Shown here: piece by piece, positions 38,301-50,500 of the stretch
Layout: each line of letters begins with the position of its first letter
Position numbering within the stretch: the first letter of the stretch is position 1
Source of the DNA: Beroe ovata
Lineage: Eukaryota > Ctenophora > Nuda > Beroida > Beroidae
Assembly: GCA_946803715.1 (NCBI GenBank)
Contig: CAMPET010000053.1
Location: forward strand, 68,011-132,010
DNA: 64,000 nt
Direction of reading: 5' to 3'
Translations under genes and position numbers: made by a program
Notes under the pieces: model-generated
The model's input: only the letters and a program-made list of their open reading frames with translations
Told to the model about the DNA's origin: nothing
Database searches by the model: none

Positions 38301-41300
38301 GAGATCATACAACCAGATGCCATGTGTCAGTAAGAGAAATGGAGGAATGCTTTTGTGTCACGTCGGTTTGATAGATGCATTTAGTGTCATCAGTATTGAT
38401 AACGATTTCTTTGTTATCCCAACATAGGATATATGTCAAGTTAGGCATTGAAACACATCCTATCACGTGTTCGGTGTCAGGCCAGGAAACTTTCAATCAT
38501 GATTCTTCGATTATTATCTTTGTTGGTGGTCTGTCGTCCAATATATGATATAGATTGAATCCAGCGTGCTTAATGCAGGTAATGCTTCAGGCAATCAATA
38601 TCAGCAAAGATATGTAAAGCAGTAAGCTTCCAAGGGTCAAGGTTATTGTTGGATTAATCCATTCCACCCTTAGTTGGATTAATCCATTCCACAAGTACTT
38701 AAATGAAAATCTCAATTCTTGACAGAGGTAGGTACATGATTTGCATAAGGTAGCGGAAGGTTACTGCTTTAACCATTTCAGCCCACAAAATAAAGGACAA
38801 TCTCTAGAGATTAGCAATCAACAAGAATGAAAATCCATTGATTTTGAATCATTGAGTCGTGTTAAGAAGAAGAATTGATTATTGAAAGTCAGCTGAAAAC
38901 GCAACGTATTTAGAGGAGGTGAATCAGCAGTAAAACATTGATTGAATCAAGTGATCCTATTGAAATTATTACGAAAATCAGCGGATGAGATCAAGATTAT
39001 CAGCGGATGAGATCAAGAATCAGCCTAAGAATGAGTGTGAGGGGAGTCAGGAGGGCAGATAGCTGAATTCCTAATATTTAATTTGACGTTTATCCACCTG
39101 TGATGACTTTTCATCTGTGCAACTAAGTTTTCTTGCAGTTGAAGCTCAGCCTCGTATACACACTGTAAATGGAATGCGCTTACCACACAGTAATCATAAA
39201 TTGTTAATTGTTATTTATTTCGTTTATTGATTAGCCTAATATGATAAAGTGACATACTGTTCGTTTAAATCGATGATCAGGTACTAAACCAAATTGGATG
39301 AAAACCTGACTACTTACCTACTTACGTAATCTGTTAACGACTAGGTAGGTGAGCAATTTCACTTGAATAATTCAGCACATATACCTAGTTTGTTATAAAT
39401 CGACACATTCAGCAGACTATCTCATCTAACGCGACATATAGCACAAAAACGATGATGCATCCCGAAGTCTGGATTCAATAAGTTGCTCTTGAATTGAGAT
39501 TGATAGGCCACAGAGTCAATTTTGCTGCGTCTGGATAATCTATTTTGATCAGTCTTACTCAGTTGATGGCTATTGGTGGCATTGTGGCTTGGTTGCACTT
39601 GGTGGCTATGGAGAAACTAAACTATGACTTTATTGTTTTGGCTGCTTGTGCTATTACAGGGAAGCATCGTGTTCCAAGCACGCCAATTTGGGAGAGACAG
39701 TTAAAAAGGAGCAGGGCAGCCGATATTATGATTCAGCTATCAGCACAACACATCAACAGGGAATCTGGTCCCACCTCGATACTACACTTGGCTGTGTCAC
39801 GTGGACAAGTGGAGGAAAACGCGTGATTGTAAGTCACGCGTGAGACGTAACGCGTGACAGAAAGATCACGCGATCAAATAAATACCCGAACAGAGCCCCA
39901 GACACCCGTCGCCCAATTTCGTGTGAATCAGTATAGAGATCAGTCAGTAATTGATGCTGTCAACGAGAGTCATACAAGCGTAGATTATGAAATCTATCGG
40001 CGTCTACCTCTCAACTAAAGAGGGGTACATAATACATATACCAAGGTAATTGGTACCTAAGTGGTCATAGCAGCTACAACTGTATTTAAGAGTCAGTGTA
40101 CTTGAGGGTTGTCAGACATCGATAGTGTCAACTATGTCTGGTGACAAGTGCGGTCGTGTGGTGTCAAGTTTGGGCAGTGCACTGGGGGCTCGAACTACAT
40201 TTTCCCAAAATATCTGGATTTAATTGAACTTTTCCCAAATCTGCAACAATACAAGATTGGTTAAGTATTGTGAGAAATATGGTAGGTTGAGAATATACAG
40301 ATATGTATATTAGCACAAACACATACTTTTATTAAAACAAGTTTCTGGATCAATCGATCATTTTTGTCCAATTTTCTGACAAAAGTATGTGTTTGTGCAG
40401 TTCAATCATCATATCAAAATTGGGTTAAAGCCTAAAGTTCTAGAAAAAGATAATCACGGTCAGTCTTAGAGCCGAAAAATCGGATTCTAGAGCTGAAAAA
40501 GGAAATCTGACGAAGGGTAATATAAGATTGAGACTGGACCAGATTACCGGTCGTATGACTGTTCCCCAAAAAAGGCAGATACTGATGTCATGTGACCCAA
40601 CTTAACCATGAATGGAAGAATTTGGGATTCATCTCATTTATTCCTAATAAGGAATAATTTATGCAGAGGCCAAAGGGTCGTATTATTTGGTTGATATCAG
40701 TATCTGCCGATCATTGGAGACAAAATATACTCGACAAACAGTGAGAATTGGTTGCAAAGATGAGATCAACAAGGTGAATCAGAGCCAGGGAATGAATTTA
40801 GGCTATTTTTCATCATCCTGATGGTCTGATAGTTGCAACTTCATAAGAATCGGATACTTAAAGTAATCTGAGTTTAATATAGAGACTTGAATCATAATAC
40901 GTCGTATTCAAAACTTGACGTCATCGAAATCTTATCGCTTGGGCTTTCGCAAAAGCATGTTAGCGTGCAGTGGGTCTATAAGATTTGAGAACTGAATAGC
41001 CATTTTCAACTATTGAATGTCTTTTTTATGGTTTCGGGCTAAATTCCTATTCATGTGGAAACCTATTTCGTATTCCTATAAGGATAGGATCAATTCGCGA
41101 CTCAGACGTAAACCTAACTTACGGTAATCGTTTAAATAATAAACTAATTAGCTATCAATCAGTTGTAATTATCAATATCAATTAGCAGGATTTCACACGA
41201 TATGGGGCGCGTGTCGATATTAGACCTTGTACCGTTCACTGCACGGCACTCACCTTGTTATTTGAGAGGGCAGATAGCATGTCGGAAGGGGGCAGGTTCG

Positions 41301-44300
41301 TCAGAGGAAGCGTTGCATGAGGCTTGACAACCGGTGCAAATGCTGAAAATATGGGAATCTTAATTTTTGAGGAGGGAGCCCTGAGAATTGAGGAAAAAGA
41401 GAGGGATTACTCTTATTGAATTGACAAGAAAGGAAGGGATTGCCATGTAGGTACTGTGAAGGGGGTGTGTGCCTGTCATGACGATGATCATTTCTAGAAT
41501 ACTATATTGATGCATTCAATATTATGAAGGAGCAACCTGATTCATTACGTAAGCCGTGTATGCTAGTAAACTGCATAGGTGGTGTTTCGGAGAAAAAATT
41601 TAAATGCTTCACTCAGACACAAGAAAATATTTTAAATGCTTGGTTAGGCAGTAGTGGATGTGCATCGGTAAATCTGGTGTGCTTGATTATACCAAATCAA
41701 GCACGGTACGAGGAATTTCAACCGCTAAGATCGAGTGTTTCGATAAAGTAATAACCAAATCGGATTGCGATCGTTTGGAATGAGCCAACAATTGGTTCAT
41801 TCTTGCCGACCGCAATGATTTGGTCATTTAAAGACCCGACAATCAACTAAGTGTACTTTTTTCCACACACACACACACCTACAGTTTACACACATACACT
41901 CCAATGTCTTTCAGATTTCTAACTTTCACACCCTATCCCCCAATAGTCACCATGACAGCAGTAGACACTAGACAGAACTTAGTAGACGTGTACCATCTGA
42001 AACAGGGGGGAGCGATTTTGTTCTTTTCTGAGTAACTCTACCATTGAACTGTCGTTAAGAGAAGCAAATTCTTTGATAGCATCAGGTAAACCTCTCTCGG
42101 AAATGTCACTGTCAGGAGGCTGTTCCCTGGTAATGAAGGGCCCGAAGAAACCATATATCCGGGCGGATTNTAGGCAGTAGTGGATGTGCATCGGTAAATC
42201 TGGCGTGCTTGATTATACCAAATCAAGCGCGGTACGAGGAATCAGCCGCTAAGATCGAGTGTTTCGATGAAGCAATAATCAAATCGGATCGTTTGGAATG
42301 AGCCAACAATTTGTTCATTCCAACCGATCGCAATGATTTGGTCATTTGAACACCCGACGATCAACTAAGTGCACTTCTTTCCACATACAGTTTACAAACA
42401 CATCCACTCCAAGGTCTTTCAGATTTCTTACTTTCAAACCCTATCCCCCAAGTTGTCACCATGACAGCAGTAGACACTAGACAGAACTTAGTAGACGTGC
42501 ACCATCTCAAACAGGGGGGAGTGATTTTGTTCTTTTCTGAGTAACTCCAGCATTGCACTGTCGTTAAGTGAAGCAAATTCTTTGATAGCATCGGGTTAAC
42601 CTCTCTCGGAAATTTCACTGTCAGGAGGCTGTTCCCTGGTGATGTTGCTTGAAGGGCCCGAAGAAACCATATATCCGGGCGGATTGTGACCTCAATTATT
42701 TCAGATTCACAAATATAAAAGCTCTCAAAGTTCTCTGTGAAGGGAAGTGAAGGAAAAGGTTTAAACTAACCGATGTTTCATTTCACCCGTGGCAACTGAC
42801 TAGTGTTACTTCTATTACATAAACTCTGCTGGATATTTCATCAATCGGAACCAATTGATGAAACGCAAGTTTCCTAGATGAGTTAAACATTCAACCACTC
42901 AACCCTTGAAGCTGCTTCAACAGGAATAAATGTCACGCTAACCTATTTCTCAGTGTTTTAAACGCGTCAACTTGCTCACTCCATTAATTTTAAATGAAGA
43001 GAACTCTATTTTTAAAAGATAGCTTCAACGTTCCCTCTCTTCAACTTTCCTAGCTCTCCTTCATTCAAAGTTATCGCATCTTAAAGAAGTGTCAAAAGAG
43101 TTAAACTCTTTTTGCTCCTTCACCAAGACATGGGGAGGGGGGAGGTGACAACAGATCTCACTAAGTGACAATAAGATAGAGTGCGGTGAGAACAAGATAA
43201 CTTGTTTCAGATTTGTTATCTTATCTGGGTTTACGTCTGTGTTTGTGTGTGTGTTGTTATGTCTGTGTAGTTATGTCTGTGTAGTAATGTCTGTGTAGTT
43301 ATATCTGTGTAGGTATGTCTGTATGATTGTGTATGTGTCTGTGATTGTGTCTGTGTACGTCTGTGTCTGCGCATGTTTGCAAGTGTTTTGTCTGACGTCT
43401 GTCTGGACACTGTATGTCATTATGTCAGGTCTCAACTTCCGAGGCATGTGGATGCTCTCAGCAGATTCTGCATGCTCTTATACAGTTATACCTACAATCC
43501 TTACAATCTTTTCTCCACAAGAAAAATGCCGAGAGAGCGAATTTCGGGAATGATGTGAACTAATGGGGATAAAAAGAAATACACTCCCGATTCATGATCC
43601 AATGTAACCTGATGAAGGGATGAGACCCTCATGAAAGTAGTATATAGGAACAATATCTCGGAATCTTTACCTCTGATTAACTCAAAGGTGTTGAATGGGT
43701 GAAAGGCGCTCATCTTAGTTACAAGAGCTCCTCCGAAGCAAGACACAAAATATCTCAATTCAACCAAAAACAACACTTTGCTCCAACCAACTCAGAAGTA
43801 GGAACTGGAAATGGAAGCGAGTGAGAACACAATAGATAACTGGTGACTATAATCGTAGATGTTTTCCATACAGATACGAGATGAAAACACACTGTGTCAA
43901 ATATAATCAGGATTTGTCATCAGACTGTCACCCAATATTGGGGGTGGTGAGGTGTCGAAATGCTGGAAAGAGAGATCGCTCAAGAGCCGGTCAGACTGTG
44001 GTTTAAAAAACTTAAACGCCGATTCAGTATATATATTTCAAAGCTAACTTCTGGAAAGATATGTGATTTCAACCACGTGTCTTATAAAAGAGCCAAGGTG
44101 AAGATCACGTGACTACAGCCTGCCATTGGTTGACCTGTTAGTCACGTGATCGCAGCTCTGTCTCTTTATAGAAGGTCTAAGACATTGGTGTGATATAAGG
44201 ATTGGAAATCACTCTCTCGGCGACACAAGACGCGTCGTGAAGAGTGACGCCCAGAGTGACCAAGAGAGCTAAAAAGTTGTTAATAGCTTTTTCTATAATA

Positions 44301-47300
44301 TCATAATATTCCACTCAAGTATATAATACCTAGTGTGTGTATGGAAAAACATAACTCCTCGTTAAGGAATTTTCAGGGGAAGTCGCGAGTTTTCAACAGG
44401 TTGACTCTCGTGTGTGATATCGGTCAATCTTGCGTGATGAAAAGAGTGATGTGAGCTGAGGGCATCCAGTTTACCACCATCACCCAATAAACACCGATTA
44501 AAAAGATTGTCGAGAGAGTGAGAGAGAGAGTGAAATGACGAGTACTTTTCGTAGAACAGACGGCTGGACTGACTTACAAAACTGTCCACACTTTTCCCCT
44601 CTCTCTCTATGAGGGGAAGTGTTGGATTTTCATCATATCAAGGGAGTAGATTTCATGATGAAAGTTAGCCGTTAATAATAAACTGAGCTTAGAGTGAGAG
44701 AAAGTCAAAATGGTATCTTACTCTGCCAATTATAGATGACAGATAAGTCAGGTAAGACAGATAAGGGAATTGCATAGTCATGCTTATTACAAACATCTTC
44801 CTGAAAATGACTGAGTAGGAGAACGTCTACCTCAATGATAATAAACTTTCTCGAATCTTCATGCCTCAACAGAAACTAATAACCCGGAGAATTTGATGCA
44901 TATTTCACTTTGTTGTCTCCCTCACCTTATGATAGCTGGTCTACTTTGCCTTGCTGTGCTATTATAAAGACAACAAGACTACTCCAAATTTACAGTTTAT
45001 TGAGAAGGTTCACAAAGAAAAAAACTCGACAACAATGTCACTAAGCAAACATATATGAGCTCGTCATATGCTGACTAGAGTGAAGACTTTATGACGCCAA
45101 GAATTTGTGTTATTCTCAGTGCACTGATAGCTATAAATGTGTATTGATCATGGAAAAATTATTCAACAAAAATTATTCAACAAGAGGAAGTAGTGACTTC
45201 TGAGTACACAGAATCTCGAAACCTATTAGCACCCCTGTACGCGAAGGCACGATTAGGTATGAAAAGCGACATTCCAAACCCATCATCCACCCCATCAACC
45301 CCCTAAGCCCCGTCCTATCCCCGCAATCTTACCGTTGTAACTGCGAGCGTGTAGACCCCACTGAACACACATCTCCACGAGTTGGGAGAGGTCGTTACTG
45401 GGCTTAACATGGTTGATCTGGTGGAGAGACTGAGATAGTACCAGTGCTATCGTGGACAGTCCATCGTAGTGAAGCTGGCTGCGGGAGTGAAGTTACAGAT
45501 TGGAGTGGGGGGTCTGCGGGAGTGGGGTTACAGATTGGAGTGAGGGGCTGAGGGAGTTGGGTTACAGATTGGANNNNNNNNNNNNNNNNNNNNNNNNNNN
45601 NNNNNNNNNNNNNNNNNNNNNNNNNNNNNNNNNNNNNNNNNNNNNNNNNNNNNNNNNNNNNNNNNNNNNNNNNNNNNNNNNNNNNNNNNNNNNNNNTTGG
45701 AGTGGGGGAGCTGCGGGAGTGAAGGGTGGTTGGAAAGAGAGTCGAGTGGGGTTGGAAAAGGATTAAAGGTCAGAAAGATGGCTTAGAGTCTCTACTTGTG
45801 GGGTAAGAATTGTGTATGCTGCTATGGAGTGACTTTAATAAGTGGAAGTGATTGCAAATATGATAGAAAGTAGGATGAACGTGTCATGGTTGACAGTAGA
45901 ATCTATAATCAGCTACTCTGTCATACAGAGTAAGCTAGTAAGATGTTCCGTCATATATTATTCAGATGAATAGATTGAATTTTGTGTTGAGTTATGCTGA
46001 ACAAATTTCTCACGACACTGTTTATTTTGAATTATAAACAGTGGAGCACATCACGTGAAAGCCATTTGTATTGATCACAGAATAATCTGTTCTGATAGCC
46101 TCAAACGCAATTCAAGCAATTTGAAATTGACAGTTAAATTGACACCTACTGTAGCCTACTCGTTAACTATCTACATGTCATACCATCGCAATTTAACATG
46201 ATCCTTCCTAATTAAACGCGATCCTCCAAATGAGATAAGATAAAAAATGCGATCGTTTTTTGTTTCATCTTTGAAAAAAAATGCAAGAAAATGTTTCCTT
46301 TGCATCACGTGATCGCGTGACAGCACCTACCCTACCACTATCTCTATCCCATAGTGACACATTACACAATCATTGCTCTTGACTGAATTGTGTGTAGGTG
46401 GGTGGGGGTGACCCCGATTGTCATCTCAAGAGAGAGAGAGAGAGAGAGGTGTGGTTATTGCTGTAGGAAGATTACTGATACTCAGTTATGTACCTTACGC
46501 AATGCTGTCATTGTCTATAATAAAATATCGTGGATCACGTTGCCATGTGACAATGTGATAGTGTCATGCTTCCATCCACCCTTAGTACCTACTATCTGTG
46601 AAACAATTCTATTTGAGCCAAAGGAGTAGTAGCCAGTGGTTGGGTGAGAATATTTCTGGTGATGCCCCAAATACAACATCAATGATTCAGATCGATCTGA
46701 GTAATATTGGCTACTACGTGGCTGACCATAATATATCCAGATGAGAACCAACAGAATGTAATATCTATCAAATCCCCGCATAATCACTTCATTTCAAAAT
46801 TTCCGTACCAAGACATTGAAACTTCATACATAATGGCGTGCGTCAACATTCAGCATATCATTCTGCTTTCCCCAATCAATTCGGGAAAATCACGCACGCC
46901 AAATGAGACAAAAATACTCGGCAGTTGTAACAATAAATAGAACGGCTACCATGATAATCGGCGGCTATCATTATAATCGGCGGCTATCATGAAAATCGAT
47001 CAATTTCCGGATAGAGTCTCGGGGTTTGCCTTTCTCGGAATAAAACGTCTCCATGAGGTTAGGCATCACACCGATAGGCGAGGTGGCGACATAAGCGTGA
47101 TTGAAGTGTGACAATTGATGGAGTCGTTACATTTGTAGGATTTTCAAATGGAAAGATGATGAGCCCTACTAGGAGACGTGTTAAATGCAAAGAATGTGGA
47201 AATATCTTGCTTCGTGCCGATGATATGGGGATATCAAAGAAATGGGCGTGGTCAGTTTTTATCTCTCTCTCTTGTACCGATTCATGATTCTGAGTAGAAT

Positions 47301-47547
47301 CAAAAACCAGAATGATAGCTGTATTTAGTGACCAATCACGATATATGTGGGTATATCATAGGGTAATTAATAGGTAACTACAGGTAACTAATAGGTAGAT
47401 AATCACTAGATATATCACTAAATCATCAACCTAATAGGTAGATAATCACTATGATATTTACCTGATTATGAATCTGTATAGCATTCTGTGCTCCGGATTC
47501 CAGTCCAACCAACTCTGAAAGGGCGTGGCTTGTCGCTTACCGCTCAT
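29377..47547 (-). CDS. C2H2 zinc-finger protein with CstF-50-like N-terminal dimerisation domain, twelve exons
   Basis: Exons in gene order: 47462-47547, 45333-45478, 41254-41342, 39559-39616 (weak), 37759-38073, 37430-37514, 36426-36686, 36185-36285, 30542-30699, 30221-30341, 29867-29979, 29377-29757. All phases agree, giving 1914 nt, 637 residues plus TAG. The ATG has an in-frame TAA seven codons upstream. Residues about 21-77 (LYRFIISQLHYDGLSTIAL, then SNDLSQLVEMCVQWG) resemble the homodimerisation domain that opens CstF-50/CSTF1, but no WD40 repeats follow. Residues about 80-380 are Pro/Thr/Ser/Ala/Asn-rich and include a poly-Asn run and an IKSE sumoylation-like site. Four fingers follow from about residue 394: a C2HC one (CPKC...HIKLC), then three C2H2 fingers, the last two joined by HTGEKPF. 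A second poly-Asn run lies near residue 530. Probably a nuclear DNA- or RNA-binding regulator. Confidence 0.78.
32792..32873. repeat. 42-bp tandem duplication
   Basis: Two nearly identical copies of a unit beginning ttaagcaaagtcacgtcatc, at 32792 and 32834, within the intron of the zinc-finger gene. Confidence 0.9.
33182..33208. repeat. (CA)n microsatellite
   Basis: About 13 uninterrupted CA units, preceded by imperfect CACAGA units from about 33162. Confidence 0.95.
35723..35976. repeat. 254-bp near-perfect inverted repeat ending at a single N
   Basis: The left arm begins cccaaaaccaaataagattt. The right arm ends with its exact reverse complement and stops at the N at 35977. The arms are about 105 bp with no mismatch seen, continue after one mismatch with cacatcac/gtgatgtg, and enclose a loop of about 30 bp (tagaaaaagctgcagtgt core). 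It could be a MITE or foldback element, or an assembly join of a strand with its own complement. Mirrored open frames on both strands here are by-products. Confidence 0.9.
39559..39616 (-). CDS. Candidate small exon of the zinc-finger gene
   Basis: An exon of length 1 mod 3 is needed between the exons at 41254 and 38073 if both are used. This 58-nt stretch starts in phase 0 after atagtttag, ends in phase 1 at CTGA/GTAAGAC, and reads FLHSHQVQPSHNATNSHQL with no stop, like the disordered linker around it. The polypyrimidine tract is weak. Without this exon and 41254-41342, exon 45333-45478 joins 37759-38073 in frame directly, so the two (147 nt together) behave as an optional pair. Confidence 0.35.
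41645..42169. repeat. Copy 1 of a ~0.52-kb tandem duplication
   Basis: Begins taggcagtagtggatgtgc and ends ccgggcggatt directly before the N at 42170. It is repeated at 42171-42685 with scattered substitutions and short indels. Intronic in the zinc-finger gene. Confidence 0.9.
42171..42685. repeat. Copy 2 of the ~0.52-kb tandem duplication
   Basis: Begins taggcagtagtggatgtgc right after the N at 42170 and ends ccgggcggatt. Copy 1 has an extra CA-rich insertion (acacacacac near 41868) and lacks a short tgttgctt insertion seen near 42643. Confidence 0.9.
43223..43400. repeat. TG-rich minisatellite
   Basis: Degenerate tandem units of the type tatgtctgtgtagt (12-14 bp), followed by TGTGTCTG-rich sequence. 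This explains the short open frames here. Confidence 0.8.
44063..44211. repeat. Imperfect foldback of about 150 bp
   Basis: The left part (gtgatttcaaccacgtgtct, tataaaagag, atcacgtgacta) pairs in the same order with the reverse complement of the right part (gtcacgtgatc, ctctttatagaagg, gtctaagac, ggaaatcac). It looks like a small MITE-type element. It carries two TCACGTGA palindromes. Confidence 0.65.
45479..45573. repeat. G-rich minisatellite abutting an exon's 3' splice site
   Basis: Units of about 35 bp of the form gcgggagtggggttacagattggagtgggg, up to the N gap, resuming at 45697-45725. On the minus strand each unit reads ctgtaaccccactcccgcag, which is the polypyrimidine tract and AG used for exon 45333-45478. 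Confidence 0.85.
45574..45696. other. Assembly gap of 123 N
   Basis: The gap is flanked on both sides by the same minisatellite unit (acagattgga before, ttggagtggggg after), so the missing sequence is probably more of the array. The open frame that runs through the N block is not a gene. Confidence 0.95.
46429..46449. repeat. (AG)n microsatellite
   Basis: About ten AG units, intronic to the zinc-finger gene. Confidence 0.9.
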
Positions 47548-50500
47548 TCTAAACAAAGGAGTTTGTTAGTGCTAATGGAACTATTAGTTTCATGGAAGTG
47601 TCCACAATCGTCAAAAGACAATTCAAGTAATAGATAAGATCACAGTTGATTTTGGGATAATAAGAACTGAAACAGAACAGTTTGAACAAAGGGTGGGGAA
47701 TCTGGGAGGTAGCGATACAAAGGTCAAGTTGAAAGGTTTGAATTTAAACGTGATAGGTAGATCATTCGACAATCGACAGGATGATCAATGATAATAAGGA
47801 CGTTACGAAACTTCCAGTACCACTTATCGTTAGGGGTGTGAACGATGTCGAACATTCCGTCTGAAATTATACAACTACTCTATAGAACTCACAAACCCCT
47901 CAAAATCAAACCACTTCATCAATGTCAAACACAAGAAAATATCTTTAAACGAGCGAAACAGAAACTCTTCATCCTCCCTCTCCCTATCTCTGAGGGGCAG
48001 CAAAGCAACACAAAGAGGGAGAGAAACGCGAACACTGAATTAGAACCACGAAGAAGCTGCCTCTTATTTAGAAATAACCAAACTGACACATACAGCTTTC
48101 GTAATACAAAATTATTATATTTCAACTTTGAACAATAAATAATGATATGTCGACACGATGCCCCCTCTCTCTCTCTAGGGATATCGGTGAAATGTTAAAA
48201 CGATATTTTGACATTGACACATCTATATAATAATCTATCGGGGCAAAATAAGCTGCGTAGTGGTGGTGTATCGTATAGAACTATCGCTCTCTGTCGAGAG
48301 ATGTTAGAAGTGTCATCAATCTTATATAGTTGTCTTTATCATTTGAAGGGTCAATTATTATATATATACCCTTAGATATTATATACGACGTATATACTTC
48401 GATTGAATCTGATACATATGATATTTTGACAGTCGAATCAGTGTCAAAGAGGTGGTAGTGGAAGTGGTTTCGTTAGCGCGCGCTTCATAGATATATTTTG
48501 AATTCATGTGGTAATGAAAGTGACAAATTTTGATAGCTTGTCGAGCAACAAATTTCTTTAAAACTTAATTTTACTTCTCGAAGTTGTCAAGTAGATCTAA
48601 TTCCATGAAACGCGAGGGGGGGGGAGAGTTAGTAGTAATGAGAATGAACAAGTCAAATTTTGTTGAGAAGTGGTACTGGTGCAGAACCAGTCTCTTGAGG
48701 AGAAAGATTGCTCTTGACAAATACAATTAATAAAATTTAGATTGAGTTAATTTAATAAAATCTATCGCTTCACGCGGTTCGATGCAGGGACCTCTTGATA
48801 AATTAGAAAAATACCTAAGTGGATTGATGACAAGTTAGGTCGAGCGAAACTGAAATTCATTCTTGAAGAAAAGTGTTGTGAGATGACGAAGTCACTTATC
48901 TCAAGACTCAAGAGGTATCAATCAGTGAAATGCGTTTCGGGGCCCTTTAAATTCGTGCACTTCAATTTCCTAGTTCCTACTATAGTAAGATATATCAGGG
49001 AACTGAACATCGCAAAAAACCGATCACAAAACGTATGGGACAAACAAAATAAGACTATTACTATTCAAGCGACAAGCACTCAGCCACAATCCAAGAGCTC
49101 GCAGAAAGCAAAGGAAATCGCATAAGGTGGTTTATGTGAAGCCTGGCGAGTTGCTCACCATGGCATCTTATATATCCTCACTAGCCTAATCACCCATCAT
49201 AATATAAATGTGTGCAATATACTTAGAATGGTCGAAAAAATTTAAATACCCCCATTTAAAATTATGGATAAAGTAATCCTATTCGCTCTGATTATGTTCA
49301 TGCATAGATGATGAAGACTTGGATTCGTTTCCTATATATGAATATATGTATGTGTGTATGAGTTCAACGCGAAAGCAGCTTCTTCCGAGACAGGATAACC
49401 AGTGCTTTAACCGTGCATATAAATAATCTGAGACTTGGAGAGAGGGGAGAGAGAGCGGGGAGAAAAGCTTGGACGCGAGGTATTAAATATTTCGGTTAAT
49501 TTTGGTGTTCTCTTCAATTTTTGTAAGTACCCGTTTATATAAACGAGTGTGTTGGCAGTTTATCGATTAAGCAGTCACAGGCAGAGTGCAAATCTAATGC
49601 AACGATCTGATTGGTTATGAAATATCAAGTTGGCCAACAGGACACCTACTTTGCGACATGATGAACAGTCCTGGCAGGAAGCAGGAATAGAAGATTTTGT
49701 GAGCGATTAATTCCCCCAAACTTTCAGTTGAAACTTTTAATCACTGGCCCATATTATGTTATTCTAAGATATCCATGGGGACTATTCAATATAGCCTGCT
49801 TGAGAGAGCAGGTCCAGGTCGAACTCTCGAGGCCATGACGTGATGTTCACACAACGACAAATCAAACAGGCAGCGTGATCCGGGGAATGATTTTTTACTC
49901 AGATGGACAAATTGTGAATCTCGAATGATCCCTGCGTTACTTTGCCTTAGCCAATGAGAACAGTGCACCTTATCTGACGCAAATCTATTGGATATTAGAG
50001 TCGGTCGACGCAAAATCACGGGTGTGATTCTGAGCATCTTAGCAGGAAACGGCCGTGAAGTGGTGTTTCGTCGATAGCAACAAACTTTCAGATTAAACTT
50101 GGTTCAGAAGGGGTCTATCAATGTCTAAAGATGGGTACGAAAGAGTTGTGCTGACATTGATTATCAACAACCACAGTTTAACGGAACTATTTTTTGGGGT
50201 CAATAGTGACAAAATGACAGATGTATTTGCGCGAAGACCATTTCGGGCCGAAATTTTCGGCAAAGGGCCAATACCACCCTCCCACTTATTTATAATAACG
50301 GCAGGGTTTCATAAACAAAATTCACGATATAAAACAAGAAAAAGGAAGCTATCCGCAGCAGCAGGACTTGCAAACCATATCCCATCCCGAGTAGCAATCC
50401 CAATATTATTACTGAACATATTACTGGAAATATTACCACTAATCTGCGCGGATCGTAATATATTTCCCCCGTATAATATAATTGTGAAGAGACGGGACAA

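Noticed and set aside
45500-45766. Open frame running through the N block
   Set aside because: It is open only because N codons are not stops; the flanks are minisatellite.
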